64,000 bases of DNA from Loxodes magnus. Its lineage: Eukaryota; Ciliophora; Karyorelictea; Loxodida; Loxodidae. The position numbers and the translations under genes are program-made. Shown here in pieces: positions 25,801 through 40,422 of this stretch. Below the pieces are notes generated by a model. It did not search any database. It was not told the origin of the DNA and was given only the letters and a program-made list of their open reading frames with translations. Location: the NCBI GenBank assembly GCA_946699065.1, contig CAMPDV010000014.1, positions 434,001-498,000 on the forward strand, given 5' to 3'. The number at the start of each line of letters is the position of its first letter. The first letter of the stretch is position 1.

Positions 25801-28417
25801 TAATTAAAAATATAAATAAGTAATTTTTATAAAACATACTAAATTATTAAAATATTTAAATCTATTAAGATAAAATCTATATATGTCAATTTAAATCATT
25901 CTAAGCCTTTTATTTAATAACTTGGCTAATTAAAAATAAATAAACTAAATGTTTATTTAGATAGTTTAAACTTTTATTTCATATCTTCTTATATTGGGCT
26001 TTTCAGAGGAAATGCCTACTAATAAAGTATTTTAAAATTTTTACCTTGAATAGATAACAATAATAGCTTTGAAAAATTAGAAGTACAATATAAGTTTAAA
26101 CATAAATTGCTTGCAAGATTCTATTTTGAAGAAATATTTTTAGTTTTGTTTAAACAATAAAATCAAAGAGGCTAACTATCAATTTCTTTGAAAAAATAAA
26201 AAATAAAGAAAAATTACTAAAAATAACATAGAGCTACTATGATTGATTATAAGTTTTATTTTTATTAAGAATAATTAAATTTAAAGGATATATAAGTTAT
26301 GAAAATATCTATAAACATATTTCTTAAATTATAAAGCAACTATCAAATAATTACAATATTTATAAACAAGTTTATGAATAAATAATAACAAATAGATAGT
26401 TTTAGTAAGATAATATATTCCAAATATTTAATACATTTAAATATAAAATCTCTTAGATAAGCTATTTATCTAAAAAGGTAGGTAAATTTATTATTAAATA
26501 AAAGTTATTTTAATAGAATGTTAAATATATTAAATAAAATAAGAAATATATAAATAAAGTTGAATATCATCAAGATACTAATAGAAGGAAATTAAATTAT
26601 ATTGCTAAATATTTTTATTATATAAACCATTCATTTTTATGTGATATTCTTATTTCTGTTTGCTGTTTTGTCTTAGTTATAAATTCTATAATATAATCAA
26701 TAAATTTCTATAAATTAGTTGTTATTAATACTCCACTTTAATAAGTGTGTATTATATATAAAGTTTTATCAAATATCATACAAATTAAATTAAACATATC
26801 ATATAGACTAAAGAATAAAATTGATTTCATAAGTAAATATAATAAAAAGGAAAATTTATTATAAAAATAGCCTAACTCTTAGCAAATAAACCAAATATTA
26901 AAGTTTATAATTTTAAAATATTAAAGTAAGCATTTTTAATAATTAATAACTATATTAAATTATATCTGAAAATAGCAAACATAATTAAAGGTTCTGAATA
27001 TAAAATGTTTAAATTTAAGTTTTTATTAGAATCAATAAATTTAAATGAGTTATAAGCCTTTCTTTTAATTTAGTGCTATAGGGAAGTTTAAAACTAATTT
27101 TATAATCTTTGTATGACTTAAGCTTGAAATAAATAAAATATTAAATTGCTTGTATAAATTAGCTAAACTTAATGGAATCAGATATATAAGAGCAAGGTTA
27201 ATTACTAAGTCTAGAAAATTATAATCTGAATATTAGAGAAAGTTAAGAAACGTAGGAAACTATAAAAAAATAAAAGCCTAAAACTATTCTACCTTTAATT
27301 GAAGGTTATAGTGGTTTCATACAACAGCAAGAAAATAAGTAACCATAACAAAAATATTTTGATAAGATTAAACTGATAATGCTTATTGTTGATATATTTA
27401 TCCTTATTTTTTCAGCTGTTTATGCCCCTGAACTATTATAGAATCACTAGAAAACTAAATGTGATAATAAAGAGAGACAGAAGTATTATTTGCAGGATTC
27501 TATGACATCAGTCTTTATAATACTTTATATTTGTGCTTTTCTAATAAAACTAGGACTGCTAGTATATAAATGAAATAGAGGACTAAAGAGCAATATATTT
27601 AGAATATGAATATTTGTACTTAACTAGGTTTTTTCTTTCTAGTTTGTATTTCATTTGGCTCCTTTAATTCTTTATGACTTTACTGATTGCTCTTGAAAAT
27701 ACTTTAAATTTATGAGTGAACATCTTGAATGATTCTTTGTAATTATTGGAACTCTAGATACGATTTGAGCTTCCATGATGTGCCTAGTAACTATCTTTTA
27801 TATAAAAGGATTAAAACAAAAGAACTATGCCTTTTAGGAAAATTATATAAGGAAAATTAGAATAGTGTATAGAACTTTAGTTCTGACTGTTTGTCTTATA
27901 ACAATTTTAATGTTTTGCATTAATTTATCAGCACAAAATAAAAGTAAATAAACTATAACTTCTATCGAAGGTTATTCCTCAACTTATTATAATCTTATTT
28001 TTATATTTTTTATTCTATAAAAGAGCTGGAAATACTGGAAAAAAACTAAAGAGAGGAAGAGAACTCCTTGCTGATAACATTCAAATATCTTTCTTTAATT
28101 TAATAAATTTTTAAATTATAATATATTATATTATTCACACACTCTATTAGGTAAATTATTAGAAAGCTTAAGTTTTAAATATATTACATTTATCTATATC
28201 AGTTTATCTATTTATATTTTAATGTAGAACTTAATTCTTTTTATTAAGTATGTTTGACAATTTCTTAGTATACAAACGAGCAAAAGGAATTAATTATAAT
28301 AAATTATGCTTTAATCATAATAAAGAAAAGTCTAAATAAACTTAATTATTTAATATTTGTATCTTTAATTTCCTTTTATATTTTAATAACTATTCATATT
28401 ATTAATTGAGGGAGAAA
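22830..28417 (+). repeat. Left arm of a 5.6-kb inverted repeat
   Basis: The whole segment recurs in reverse complement at 56338-61920. Matching landmarks include the sequence around 23280-23340 against 61380-61460, 24060-24480 against 60270-60680, 25490-25560 against 59220-59290, and the gene at 27172-28074 against 56686-57588. Similarity ends abruptly at 28417/56338 after GGGAGAAAGTA. The outer end fades gradually near 22830/61920. By eye, identity is highest (near 99%) around the membrane-protein gene and lower, with small indels, elsewhere. No terminal inverted repeats or target duplications were seen, so it looks like a segmental inverted duplication rather than a transposon. Confidence 0.9.
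27172..28074 (+). CDS. Multi-pass membrane protein, 300 aa, intact copy in left arm
   Basis: ATG 27172 to TGA 28072-28074, which is followed at once by TAA. The protein has a soluble, Gln-rich N-terminal region of about 85 residues with ILPLIEGYSGF. Five or six hydrophobic segments follow: about 88-107 (LIMLIVDIFILIFSAVYA), 135-155, 165-190, 205-230, 250-270 and near 282-292. It ends in a short basic tail (KKTKERKRTPC). Internal TGA codons read as Trp, for example in LVYKWNRG and HLEWFF. Against the copy in the right arm I counted about five base differences in the coding region, four of them synonymous, which suggests protein-level constraint. I recognise no family, so transporter, receptor or structural roles are all possible. 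Confidence 0.75.
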
Positions 28418-31400
28418 GTATCCAGATTTGATAGATAAAAATATTAAAATTTGTATATAATTTATATATAAAATAATGAATTAAATTACTATGCTCTTCT
28501 TTTTTCCTTGCTGAAATATTATTAGTTTATTCTATAAAGATATATTAATTGTTTTTTATATTATATTACATTTTATTAGAATAAGACTGCAAATTTATAA
28601 ATAAAAGTTAAACTTAAATAATTGCAAAGTGGCAGTAGATTATCAACGATTTCTAGTGAAAATTATATTTATTTATTGATTAAAGCAACGTGAAAAGTCT
28701 TTGAATGAGTAAAATTGAGCATAAATAAGAGTATATATGTTTTAGAACTAAGAACTTAAAAATTAAAGATATTAAGGCTAAGATAAATTTGAACAATTAG
28801 GAAATTAAAAATCAAAGAATGCAATTTACTTGAGAAGGGTTTTCATGAAGTACAATAATATTAAGTCCACTTTTAACAAATACCATAAAAATAGAAGATA
28901 AAAGTTAATGAATCTAACTAAAAGTTTTAAAATATTCGAAGGTTACTCTTTAAAACTTTAAAAATATCTTTCGAGTCTTTTTACTTACTAAAACAGAATA
29001 TGGCTTAGATGTTATTTTATTAGCAATTATGTGAGTATTAAAGGATGGAGAAAATTATAAATAATAGTTAAAGAAAAAAAACAAGATGCGCTTTATAAGT
29101 TCAAACTCAACATTTAAAGAAATATTTTTATAGACTTAATTGGTTAATTTTTAAATGTTACATACATGGAAGAATTTAAAGTTTGGTAAAATTATATTTA
29201 GACTTATAAATAAATTCCGACTCTAATATTACTTTTTCTATTTAAGAAAACTAAGAATGAAAATCAGAAATATTTAAAAATTTTGAGAAAATGACCTAGA
29301 ATTTTTAGATAGATGAATAGAATATTGAAGAATGTAAAATTTTCTTGAATAAAGTTTAAAATAAAATAAAGAAAAGTTATTAATGATGCAACAGATAAGA
29401 TCAGATTAAAGCCAACTGCACATTATTATTTTGAAGATATTGATAATGAAGCAGAATAGTTTTCAATTAATCAAATTTTCTAAATTTAGAGAAGAGAAAT
29501 AGTTTTTATTTACAAATTTAAAATTTTTTGCTACATTTTCTAATATGATTTATAATAAAGGTACTAAAAAACTAAGCCCTTTGAGATATTCATCTAATTA
29601 TAGTTAGATAGTTTCTATCATAATTAATCATGTGAAGTTCTTCCAGAACTTATTTAAAATTCAGAATTTAAAATTTATAATTTACTTAAAATCTTAACAT
29701 ATATTTAAATTTATTTTATTCTTAATTTTCATGTTTAAAAGTAGTTTAAATAAAACAATTTTCGTTAAAATTAAATAGAAGAAGAATTTTAATTTTCAAG
29801 TGAAATGATGAATTGCAATAAAGATAGAATCACTTTGATAAAATTGAAATAGAAGAAGAAAAATACAAGCAATAAGAGAAACAGGATTAATAATTTGAAT
29901 GCATAATAAGCTGTTTTTTTATTTATATGAAAATATTATATATGTGTGAAGTCTGCAATTAATTTTATAGTAGTTAAAAACAAAATAGAATTTTATTATT
30001 TTCTTATAACTAAACATTAAATTTAATAATTTATTTGAAGAGCAAAAATAAAGATATTTTCATGATGTGAAAAAATAAAAAAGTTTAGATTTTTTATTTA
30101 AGTTTTTTTAAAGAAAATATAAAAGGGAAATATTTTGGTGAAATGACTAATAACTATTCTTTTAACTTTAGTATAAGCCTTTAATTATTAATTATTTAGA
30201 TTTTTATAATTTTATCTATTAAATCTTATAATTTATTTATTTGATGTTATTCTAAATTTAATCTGAGAATAGAAGCAACAATTCTTAGATTTAAATTTAA
30301 TTTAGATATATATTAAAAGGTATATCAATATAGTTATGAGTAATAATTTAAAATAGATTTTTATGAGCTATTTCTAGTTTAATGGTGAATTATTGTAAAA
30401 ATAACTCAATTTAATAATTTATTCTTAAAATTATTATAATTTAGTTTCTCTAGCTTTAAATTTGAGGATTTATCAAATTAAAAAGTTTAATAGGAAAATA
30501 AAATATTTATTTAAAATATAATAAAATTAATAATGAAATTTTTAAACAACTAAATAAAGAGAAGATAAATCTTTTATTTAATAAATCATTTTAATAACAT
30601 TTAATTATAAAAGCTTAATATGAATTTTAAAATATAAAAATTGATATACTTAGAAAGAGTAATAAAAATAGAGGGAATATATTATAATTTTAAATCTATA
30701 AAATTATTATATCAATTCCACTAAAATAAAAAGGTTATTAAATATAAAATACTTACATAATAATAAATAAATAAAATTAAGTTTCGAGTATATGAATTAA
30801 ATTAGAGATTCCTTAAAAATACTAAAAATAAATTTAAGTCAGCTATAGTAATAAAATTTAGTTTATATAAATATAAAAAATAAATAAGCATGAATAAAAA
30901 GGTACTTTTACTTTAAATAATTAAGTTAAAATTTATTTATTGATATAATTATAAAATAATCCTTAAGATTAGAATAAGTTTATTAAAATTGATCATATAT
31001 TTAAGAATTATAGTTGAATCATTATTCCTTTAGTGAATTGTTTCTTAAGATTAGCATAATGTTTTTTTCTCTTTATGCTGTAAAATAAAATTTATTTTAG
31101 TTACTCAGTTACTAATATTTAAATCTTTTAATAGATATATCACATGAATATAGCTTAGCTTTTTCCTACTTTAATAATAATTTGAAAATAAATGAGTAAT
31201 TAGCTTTAAATAATTTTAAAAAAATTTATAGCTAAATGTCCTGTATGCAAACATTTTAGTAATGCTTAAATTCTAAAGTTAAAGGGTATAATTAATAAGT
31301 GCTAAAGCAATAATTTATTTAGAAAGAATAGTAAATTTATTAAAGTTATGGTTATTTTTAATTAAAAATAAATTCAAATATTTATACACTTATTTTTTAA

Positions 31401-34400
31401 ATAAATTAGATTAAAGAAAGTTAAAATATTATAAATTTAATTATATCATAACACTCTAATATAGAATGCTTTTGTATGATATAGCTTTAATAAAAATAAT
31501 TCGCTTCTAATAGGAAAACTTTCTGAACATTTTTTAAAAAGGTTATGAGAATATTAGTTTTAAGTAGGAAATTAAGCATAAGTAAATTATAGGAAAAGTT
31601 TTATCCTATTATTTTTAATTTTATAATTTTCTTAGAAAATATTGCATTTGATTTAGAAACCAAATCATTAAAAAATTTAATTAAAAAGAGAATTGCTTAT
31701 TTTAATTTAAAGTATTATTTTTATCTCCATTTATTTAATATCTTTAAATCATCAAATTTTTATTAAATAATTAAAAAAACACTCGATTTAACATTTATTA
31801 GCTCTTTTAAAATAGATTATAAATTCTAGTTACTTTATTTTATTCAAAATTAACATAAAATTATTAAAATACTTATAAATAAAAATTTCTTTGAAAAAAA
31901 AATTTTTTTTTATTTAGTTTTTGGTTTAGGTCATACTTCTAAATTTGCTCTTCTATTTAATTTTCTTAAATTTTTGCATTCTTAGATTGCAGAATTTATA
32001 TTCTTATGCAAAATAAATTTAATTCAATTATTCATCGATTTTTTAGGACTTTTTTATTACTATTAAACTGAGAATTTAATCAATGATTTAATTTATCTGA
32101 ATCCTAAATATTGTTTATTAATCATATGATTTTTATAGTTAATATAAAATTATAGTAATAAAATGAACTGAATGTCTATATATTATAGAAAAAATATCTT
32201 TCTTCTTAATTTGAAGCTTAAATCATATATGTAAATTTTCTTAAAAGTAACGAAATAGAAAGGAACAAGTTTGAAAATGTCATAGTGATTAATTATATTT
32301 GAGCACTCTATTTTATTTGCATAATATAAATTTAAAAATTTTTTAACATTTAAGATTAATTTACTTTTATTCATAGGATAATATTTCTTTTTCCCTCAAT
32401 ACAAAATGGAAGCAACTAAACAAGGTCTGGTTTTTATCGTTTACATACTAAATATCTAAAATACATGAAGAAATTAGAAACATTTTGGCTTACAATTAAA
32501 TAAATTTAATGTAAGCATTACAAATTATGATTTGAGCTACATTAATATCTGTTTTAATTATGGTAAGTTAATCATAATTCAAACATGTCCTTACCCAAGT
32601 GCACAATAACTTTTTATAAATATATTAATAAGTCTAAAATATAATATCTTAAATTTAAATCAAAAGTTAAATTCATTTTCTATTTTTTTAGCAATTAAAT
32701 AAGCTTTAATACTAAATTTTATCTCTTTAAGCAATTTAATTTCTTTATTTTATATCTAAATTTAATAGTTGGAACAAAATTAAAGATAAAAACTAAGCTT
32801 ACTTTACTAATATCTATTTTAAAGAAACTTTAACTTGTTTTTATAAAAATGAAAATAAAGCATTGTATAAAATTGAAATGAAATAATTTTAGATATACAA
32901 TTAAAATAATTTCATTATAAATTTAAATTATTTAGAAATACTTTAAAAGAGATTCTAATAATTTTAGCTTTTTCTTAAAATGGATTTAAAATATAGCAGG
33001 GAATTGACGTAAAAAATTTATATGTAAAAAGAAAAAAGAAAAATATTTAAAATTGAAGAACTGTTTAGCATGTGAGAATTAATTCTAATAAATTTAAATA
33101 AAATAGAGAGTTTTTTATGTAAAAAAAATAAATAAAAGTTTAAGAAGGTCTTTAAAACTTTGAAAAAAATAAGGAAATAAGAAAGAGATATTCTAGACTT
33201 ATGAAAAAATAAATGAAAGATATAGTCTACTAAAACATAAAAAAAAATTTATTTTCAATAATAAAAATAATAGAATAATCATAAAAATTTACTTATAATG
33301 TAGGAATACAATAGAAAATTATAAATAAATCGAATTTTGAAGGTATAGATAAGCAGTATCTAAATTAATCTATGAACTGAAGGATTAAAAAGAAAAAAAC
33401 TAGATTTTTGAAAATAAAAATTTCTTAAAAGAAGCATTATCACTACAACTAAAACATTTAGTTAAGATTTATAAAATGTTCTATATAAGGAAAAAAGAAA
33501 AAATTTAATTATTAAAAAGAGCTGGAACTAGAATATATTACAATTAAAGTCACCGATATAGAAGATGATTTAGTTTCACTATGCATCTTACTGAATGTTA
33601 GATGAAAAAAAGAACAAATCTAGTAGCTAAATTAATATAAAAAGTAGAACCGAGGGCTTTAAAACATTCCTTGGCTTTAATAATTTATTTTAAGCACACT
33701 TTTATTATATTTAATAAAGAAAAATATTTTTTCATGAATCGATATATCTTTAAAAATCTATTAATGACAAAATAGAAAAAATTTATGAGGTGTAATATAT
33801 TAATTCTTCAATTTTAACAAATTGAAGTTATATTAATTTTTTATTTGAATAAATGAATAAATGCTTAGCATTTATAAACTTTAACTTACCTAAGAAAAAT
33901 CCTTAAAATATATAATTATAATAAGTAGTACATTGTACTAGAAGCATCATAAAATGTTCTAATATAATAAAATAAGAGAAGAAATTGGTATAATGTGATG
34001 TAAATATTTTATTAATAATAAAGATAAATTTTTTACATAGATATGCTTTGAAATAATATTTTTCAATTTTTTAAATAAAAATCCTTAATAAATTAAATTT
34101 CATAATGTTTCTTATATTCTAATACAATGCTCAAAACTTGGAAGAATTAAATCAAAGAATAATTCAAAAAAAACTTTGAATCAAATTTGTTAAATTTATT
34201 ACCACCTTAAAAAATTAAAAAGAAAAACAGCTTTTAGCATAAAATTGGATATTTTTCTTTTATAAGAGTTAATTATTATATCAATTATTTTTTAAAGAAT
34301 AAGGTTGATTTTTGAAAGGAATAACTTTATTAAATTAAATTAATAAAAATATTTAGTTAAAACAAATAAATGAAAATTATTATTATCATTTTATTTAATT

Positions 34401-35921
34401 GGAACATCTTAAAATAAATTTTGAAATTATTTTTTATCATTAATAAATTTAAGCATATGTGAATTTATTTATAATTAAACTTTTGATTTTAAGGGAAAGG
34501 GAAACTTGCTAAAATTTACTTAAAAAATTGCTTTAAAAAAATTTAAAACTATTAACTTGCAAGATTTTAAATTAATAATACAATTATAGCTTCTACTAAA
34601 TAGTAATTTATTATAAACTTATAATATATTTCTTTTTTTCTTAAGTTAATTAAATCTAAAATAGAAGAATTAACTAAGATAAGTTTAATAAAATGAAGAT
34701 TGTTTTGAAAATATTTTAAATTTATTTTCATCTTGTAAAATTTTAATACATTTGAAGGAGAAAACTAAGCCTATACTTCCTTATACTCACTCTTTAAAAA
34801 TAAGCCATTTCTAAAAGTTTAGGAATTTAAGTTTGTTGCTTTATTTTTATTTCTATAATAAAAAAAAATTATGATATTTGGCAATTATTTTTTATTATAA
34901 TTCCTTCACTTCATTATTTAAAATTTATCCCTAAAAAATCTCCTTTGAATCAACTCAGATAGAAAAAATTTCAATAAACAACGCAAGGCCAATTTATTTA
35001 AAGTGGTAAAAAAGAAATGAATATTTATATTTAAGTATTTTAATTTGGAATAATAAATATTCTACACAAGCATTTTAGATAAAAAATTAAAAATAAAATA
35101 ATTAATTTTGTTAATTATCAGATATATCAATTTACTATTTGGGGTTAAAGTTAAACTTTAATTATTTAATTAGATTATCTAGCTTATTTTTTATTAGTAG
35201 TATCTGCATTTTATTTATTTATACTTGCTCTAATTGTATTTGGATATGATTTTTTTAGATCCAATGTTGTATAATAATCTATTACTAATATTTTTTAATT
35301 TAATGATGAGTTAAGATTGATTGATATTTAGATAGAATAGCTAATAAATGTATTAAATATTTGCTTGCATTTTTAATTTTTTTTATCACTAATATCTTTT
35401 TACCATTAATCTAACTATAAAATTATATATAAATATACAACTATTTCTATATTCTACAACAAATGAAATATCTAAATTTTTAAATTTTTAAGTTAAATCT
35501 TAAATGATATAGGGTTATAAGCATATTTAAAGATGATAATTTATAAGATGATATGCAAATATTTAAGAATAAAACTTGTAAAAATAAATAAAATGGATTT
35601 TGCCTAAAAAACCCTTAAATTTACTAAGCTTTAATAACTTTTTTAAATGTCTTATATTTGAATGTTATACAATGCTAATTTTTTTTAACTTAATTTTTGT
35701 AAATATTCTACTTACAATGCATCTTAGTTAAAGAAAAATTATAATTGATTAAGTCTAGCTAGTTGAATTTAATAGGTATATATAAAATAAAAAATTTGGC
35801 AAGGAAAGAGAAGTTTATTTGAATATAATTTACAAGTGAATATCTAAAAATTAAGTTTTTTAATTGTATAAATTTAAATTTTAAGGCTTAAGAATCAATT
35901 GTAAGTCAAAGTAAAATAAAT
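28418..35921. other. AT-rich stretch with two weak coding candidates
   Basis: Around 28640-29560 the plus strand reads as a Lys/Gln-rich peptide (including KPTAHYYFEDIDNEAEQF). The best frame changes partway, so it may be a decayed gene. Around 33000-33650 there is another Lys-rich readable plus-strand stretch. Neither has a domain I recognise. A minus-strand frame at 32183-32374 lacks support. The rest is low-complexity A/T sequence. Confidence 0.35.
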
Positions 35922-38489
35922 ATGTCTTTTTTATTTGGATTATGGCAGGATAAAGAGACTTCCAGTGATCTTTAGTCTTTTAACATAAAAAGAAAACTAG
36001 AATAAGTCATTATTACTGTGCTCGCAATATCTTTAGTAAAAATCTTCATTTTATTATTGACTTCTGTTCTATATCAATAAAATTTAAATCTTGGAGAGCT
36101 AGTTATTCCTATCATAGATCTAACAATTCCTCTCGTCGCTCTTAAGCTTACTTAAAATTTGCAACTAATGAACTTTGCTTTTTTAATGGTAACTCTCTTG
36201 GAGTTTATGATAAACTGGGGCGAAAGAATAAATAGCCTTTTCATCATAAACATGTCGCTTTCGCCAATGATAACTCTTATCCTTAAAAACTCTTACCTTG
36301 AATAAATTTTTATTTGTTTCTTTTGATGCTGCTTTAATTTTGCCTTTTAGTAATTTAAAAACATTCAGAAAATAGAGAATTCAGAGAAATTTTCAGATAA
36401 TAACAAAAATATTTAAAAGATAGAATTTTCTGAGAATCTTCACTGAATTTAAGAAGATGAAGAAAATTTATTGATTCTATCAATATTACTAGTGACTATA
36501 GTTAGTGGTTTATATGAATATTGAATTAAAAGATGCTTATAATAAATAGAAAAAATATAATCACAGAACGAAGAAAATCTAAGGCAGAAAGATTCATTCT
36601 TTGCGGCTCAAATTCATGAGTTAAGAAATCCACTAAATTGTCTTCTTGGATCAATTGATATTCTTTAGATTTAATCTTCTTACTCTAATCATCAAAAGCA
36701 AATTCTTAAAAACGCGCAAAACTCAGGTGAAATTTTGCTCTGCATAGTAGGGAATATTTTAGAATTTTCCAAGTCTTCTATTAGTTAGTTCCAATCAACT
36801 TATGAACAAGTAGAAATAAGAAAAGTAATATGAAAAGTGTTTTCATGCTTTTAGCAAATAGCTGACAAAAAGAAACTTAATTTTGAGAATTAAGTAGACT
36901 CAAACGTACCAAAGACATTGCTACTTGATTAGACTAAGCTTATTCAAGTACTTATGAATATAATAGGTAACGCTATCAAGTTTACAATACGTGGATTTGT
37001 AATGATTCATGTGAAATGAATTCCTGATATTAATTCAATTTCCTAAGAAGATAAAGATAAGTAGTTATTAATAGAAGACTATTCTATTGAAGATATTTTC
37101 CAAAATTCACATAGTTCAGCTAATTAACTGGGAGAAGAAAATTACGAATCATCCGAACTCATTAGAAGCACCTAATTAGCTCCAAGAACTTAAAATTTAA
37201 AATGCTTCCGTGATTTGATTAGTGAAAATTCAAAAAATTCAGCAAAACTTAGGAAGAAAGCAAGTTGTAATATAGGGAAAAAAAATAATAGATACTGTCG
37301 AATAAAATCTTAAAACTTTGATGAGACTTCAAATGTTTATGCTTATTCATATGAAAAGCAAGGAAAATTAATTATTGAAGTAAAGGATACAGGAATAGGA
37401 ATTTCTAATGAAGATATCTAAAAACTCTTCAATCCCTTTTAGTAAGCAAATGAAAATATATAAAAGTAATTCAAAGGGACAGGACTTGGGCTTTGAATTT
37501 CAAGATAGATTCTTAAATAAATGCAAGGTGATATATAAGTATCAAGCTATTTAGGATTTGGTAGTGTCTTCACAGTCCACTTAAATTCATAAGTTTTTAA
37601 ATAAGAAAATGAAAAAATTTTATCTCCTCTAGTACTAAACAAATCTAAAAAACTCACTGATTAAATTTGGTCAGCAATTCTAGGAGATAAAGATTAAAGT
37701 AGTATAAGTGTTTTTCAAAGCAACTTTTAAAAAAACAAAATAAAAATCCAAGAAATTTAAATTCCAGAGTAAATAATTTAGCATTACAAGCAATAAAAAA
37801 GCTGCTGTTTAATAATTTTAGATTCAAATTATGATGGTAAAGATGGAATTTAAATAGCAGAAGAGTTAAGACAAATTTAAAAACAAAAAATAAAAGAAAA
37901 CTAAAGTTAAAATATGAAAGAAAACTTCCTTTATATTCTGATGATTAATTAAAACTCTATTGAGAAAGAAAGATTTTCGCTTCTTACAGATCAGATCGAT
38001 AAATTTATAATAAGACCTGTGAAATAATCGGAAATAAGGAATATTATTTAAATTGTTGAGCAGAAACTTAAAGAAATTTAAAATGTCAAGGCAGAAAAGT
38101 AATAAAAGTAAATTTTATTGATTGATGATGAACCTATGATAGTTCAATATTATTAAGAAGTACTAGATTTAATTGGAGTTAAAGGTTATTTAAAAGCTTA
38201 CAGTGGTAAAGAAGGATATGAGCTATTTACCTAAAACTCAGAAAATATTGAGCTAATAATTTTAGATTATGAAATGCCAATGGTTAACGGCATTGAATGC
38301 GCTAGATTAATTAGAGAATTTAGTAAAAAGAAACTAGATACTTATTTTTGTCCAATCTTGATTTGCTCTGGAAATGAAGGAAAAATCTATGAAGAACAAG
38401 CAAAAAGTGTTGATGCTTTATATGAAGTAAAGCCTTTAAAAGCCAAAAAAATAGAAGAAATTATTAAGACCTGCCATCTAATAGAATGA
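35922..38489 (+). CDS. Hybrid sensor histidine kinase with receiver domains, 855 aa
   Basis: ATG 35922 to TGA 38487-38489. About five membrane segments fill residues 30-145 and another precedes the kinase near 185-205. The H-box FFAAQIHELRNPLNCLLG has the phospho-accepting His at residue 232. The ATPase domain has an N-box (MNIIGNAIKF, Asn 350), a G1 box (VKDTGIGIS, Asp 489), an F-box (LFNPFQQ) and a G2 box (GTGLGLWISRQI). A Ser/Asn-rich insert separates the N and G1 boxes. A first receiver-like segment (about 620-715) keeps ILDSNYDGKDG but lacks the N-terminal acidic pair, so it is degenerate. The second is complete: LLIDDEP (Asp 735/736), LDYEMPMVNG (Asp 782), ICSG and the Lys-Pro at 837. 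TGA encodes Trp in GLWISR and elsewhere. It probably senses a signal at a membrane and starts a His-Asp phosphorelay. Confidence 0.92.
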
Positions 38490-40422
38490 GGTTTCTTAAT
38501 GACTATTTAAAAATTTATCGTTTATCATTTAATTTATCTAGTATTATTGGATAAATACTTGATTCCTATATATTAATTTAAACTTTCTACCTTAGCTTAT
38601 TAAAATAGAAAAGCATAAAGAATATTCTTTTTAATTCTAGAGAAAATGATTTGAATAAATAAAGCGTATCATATAAGTAAAAAACTAGTTTTTGATAAAA
38701 AGCATATTCAATATGTTTTAAAATACAATTGTTAAATTATCTTCAAATTAGTTTTATTTAAAAAAGTAAACTTCTATTTTTAATTTTTATTTATTCTTCT
38801 CTCAAATTACTAAATCTATCTATATTTCGTTTATTTAAACTAATTCATATATTATAATAATTCATATCAAATAGTGAGACTCTATGTTTAGTTTAAAAAA
38901 TTAGGTATTAAATTTTATCTTTTAAGACGTTAAACAGCCAAATCATTGTAAATTAAATATATAATTTGATTTAAGTGGAAAATATACGAATTTCTAACTA
39001 TATATATAAATAAATATTTGATCCTGGATACATATTAAAATCAGAACTTATATTAATTAATTAATTAACTAAAATTTAAAAATTAATAAATTAATATAAG
39101 TTCAAAGCTTTAAAAAGATTAAGAAAATAGTTATTTACATAAATAACTTAATTATAAACAAAACTTTGTTTAATATCGATATTAATATAATTCAATTAGA
39201 TATGTCTTATTAATTACTATTAAGCACATATTTTTAAAATAATTCGTTTAGGAAAAATTAAAAATATAAGGGCGAAAAATTAAAAAGTAATCAAATTAAA
39301 AAAGTTGTAAAAGAATTAAGAAAGTTCTTTAGATGCCAATAATTTTCACTTTTTATCTACAAAAAATTAAATTTAGATAAAAAAATTGAATCTTTTATAT
39401 AAATTAAAAGTTAATTATATTTAAGAAATATATAATTAAAATAAACTAATTTAACTAGTATTTGGCTACACCTAATTAAAAATTATTATTAATTTATAAA
39501 GAATAAATTAAAATATAATAGAATGTGTATTTAGTAAAGCTTAATAATTAAATATCAATATTAAGTAAACTTAATTTAAAATAAAAGAAATATATAAATC
39601 AAAAATTAGATTTAAATTAAGCTTAATAATTTATTAATGAAAAATTAAGAATAAAATAATTGAATCTTAAGAATATAAAATAAATAAAAATTAAATTACC
39701 TTTATGATAAAATTTTAAATCGAATAATTGAAATTCATCAAATTTATTATATTTAAATAGATAAATTTAATGGTTTTTAAAAATAAATAAATATTTAATA
39801 TAAAATAAATAAAAATAATAATTAGTAATTAATTTATTAAAGTTATTTATTTAAACTAATTATTAATTAAAGACTAAATATAATTAAATAAATATTTTAT
39901 ATTATATTATTATAAATCTTTATTTAGTTAGATTGAATGGAAGAAAAATATAAACATTTATAATGTTTTTAAATTATAATATAAGTCTTTTGAGAATATT
40001 TCCAAAATAATATTAAATTGAACATAAGTTTCTAGATAGATAAATATGACGAATTTTATCAAATAATTACATTTTTCATATTTAATTTCAAGATTTATCA
40101 TTTGCACTATAAACTGAAAAATTAATTTAATTTAATTTAAAAATATTTACTTAATTTAAAGTCATCACTAGATATAGACATATAGGTATTTTATATAGAT
40201 TGATAAATAGAATTATCTTCGGATTATTATTTAACTAAAACACCTTTATTAATTATAAAAAATAATAAAGTTAAAAATAAAGTTTATTTTTATTTTAAAT
40301 CTTCATGTTTACTTAGCAATATATTTTAGTAAGATAAATAACTATTTTAAATTTTAATTAATATCCTAATAGTTTAACTATTAAAACCTAACACTCAGCT
40401 TTTTTATTTAGAAAGCGTTATA
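38490..40422. other. AT-rich stretch, nothing recognised
   Basis: No motif or RNA gene seen between the 3' ends of the histidine kinase and the convergent Ser/Thr kinase. Confidence 0.5.

Noticed and set aside
25480-26640. Transposase-like reading in the left arm
   Set aside because: A one-base indel against the other arm shifts the frame, and no catalytic motif was found.
22830-28417. The repeat arms as a DNA transposon
   Set aside because: No terminal inverted repeats, target-site duplications or transposase motifs were seen at the arm ends.
32183-32374. Minus-strand 63-residue frame
   Set aside because: No motif, isolated, and flanked by low-complexity sequence.
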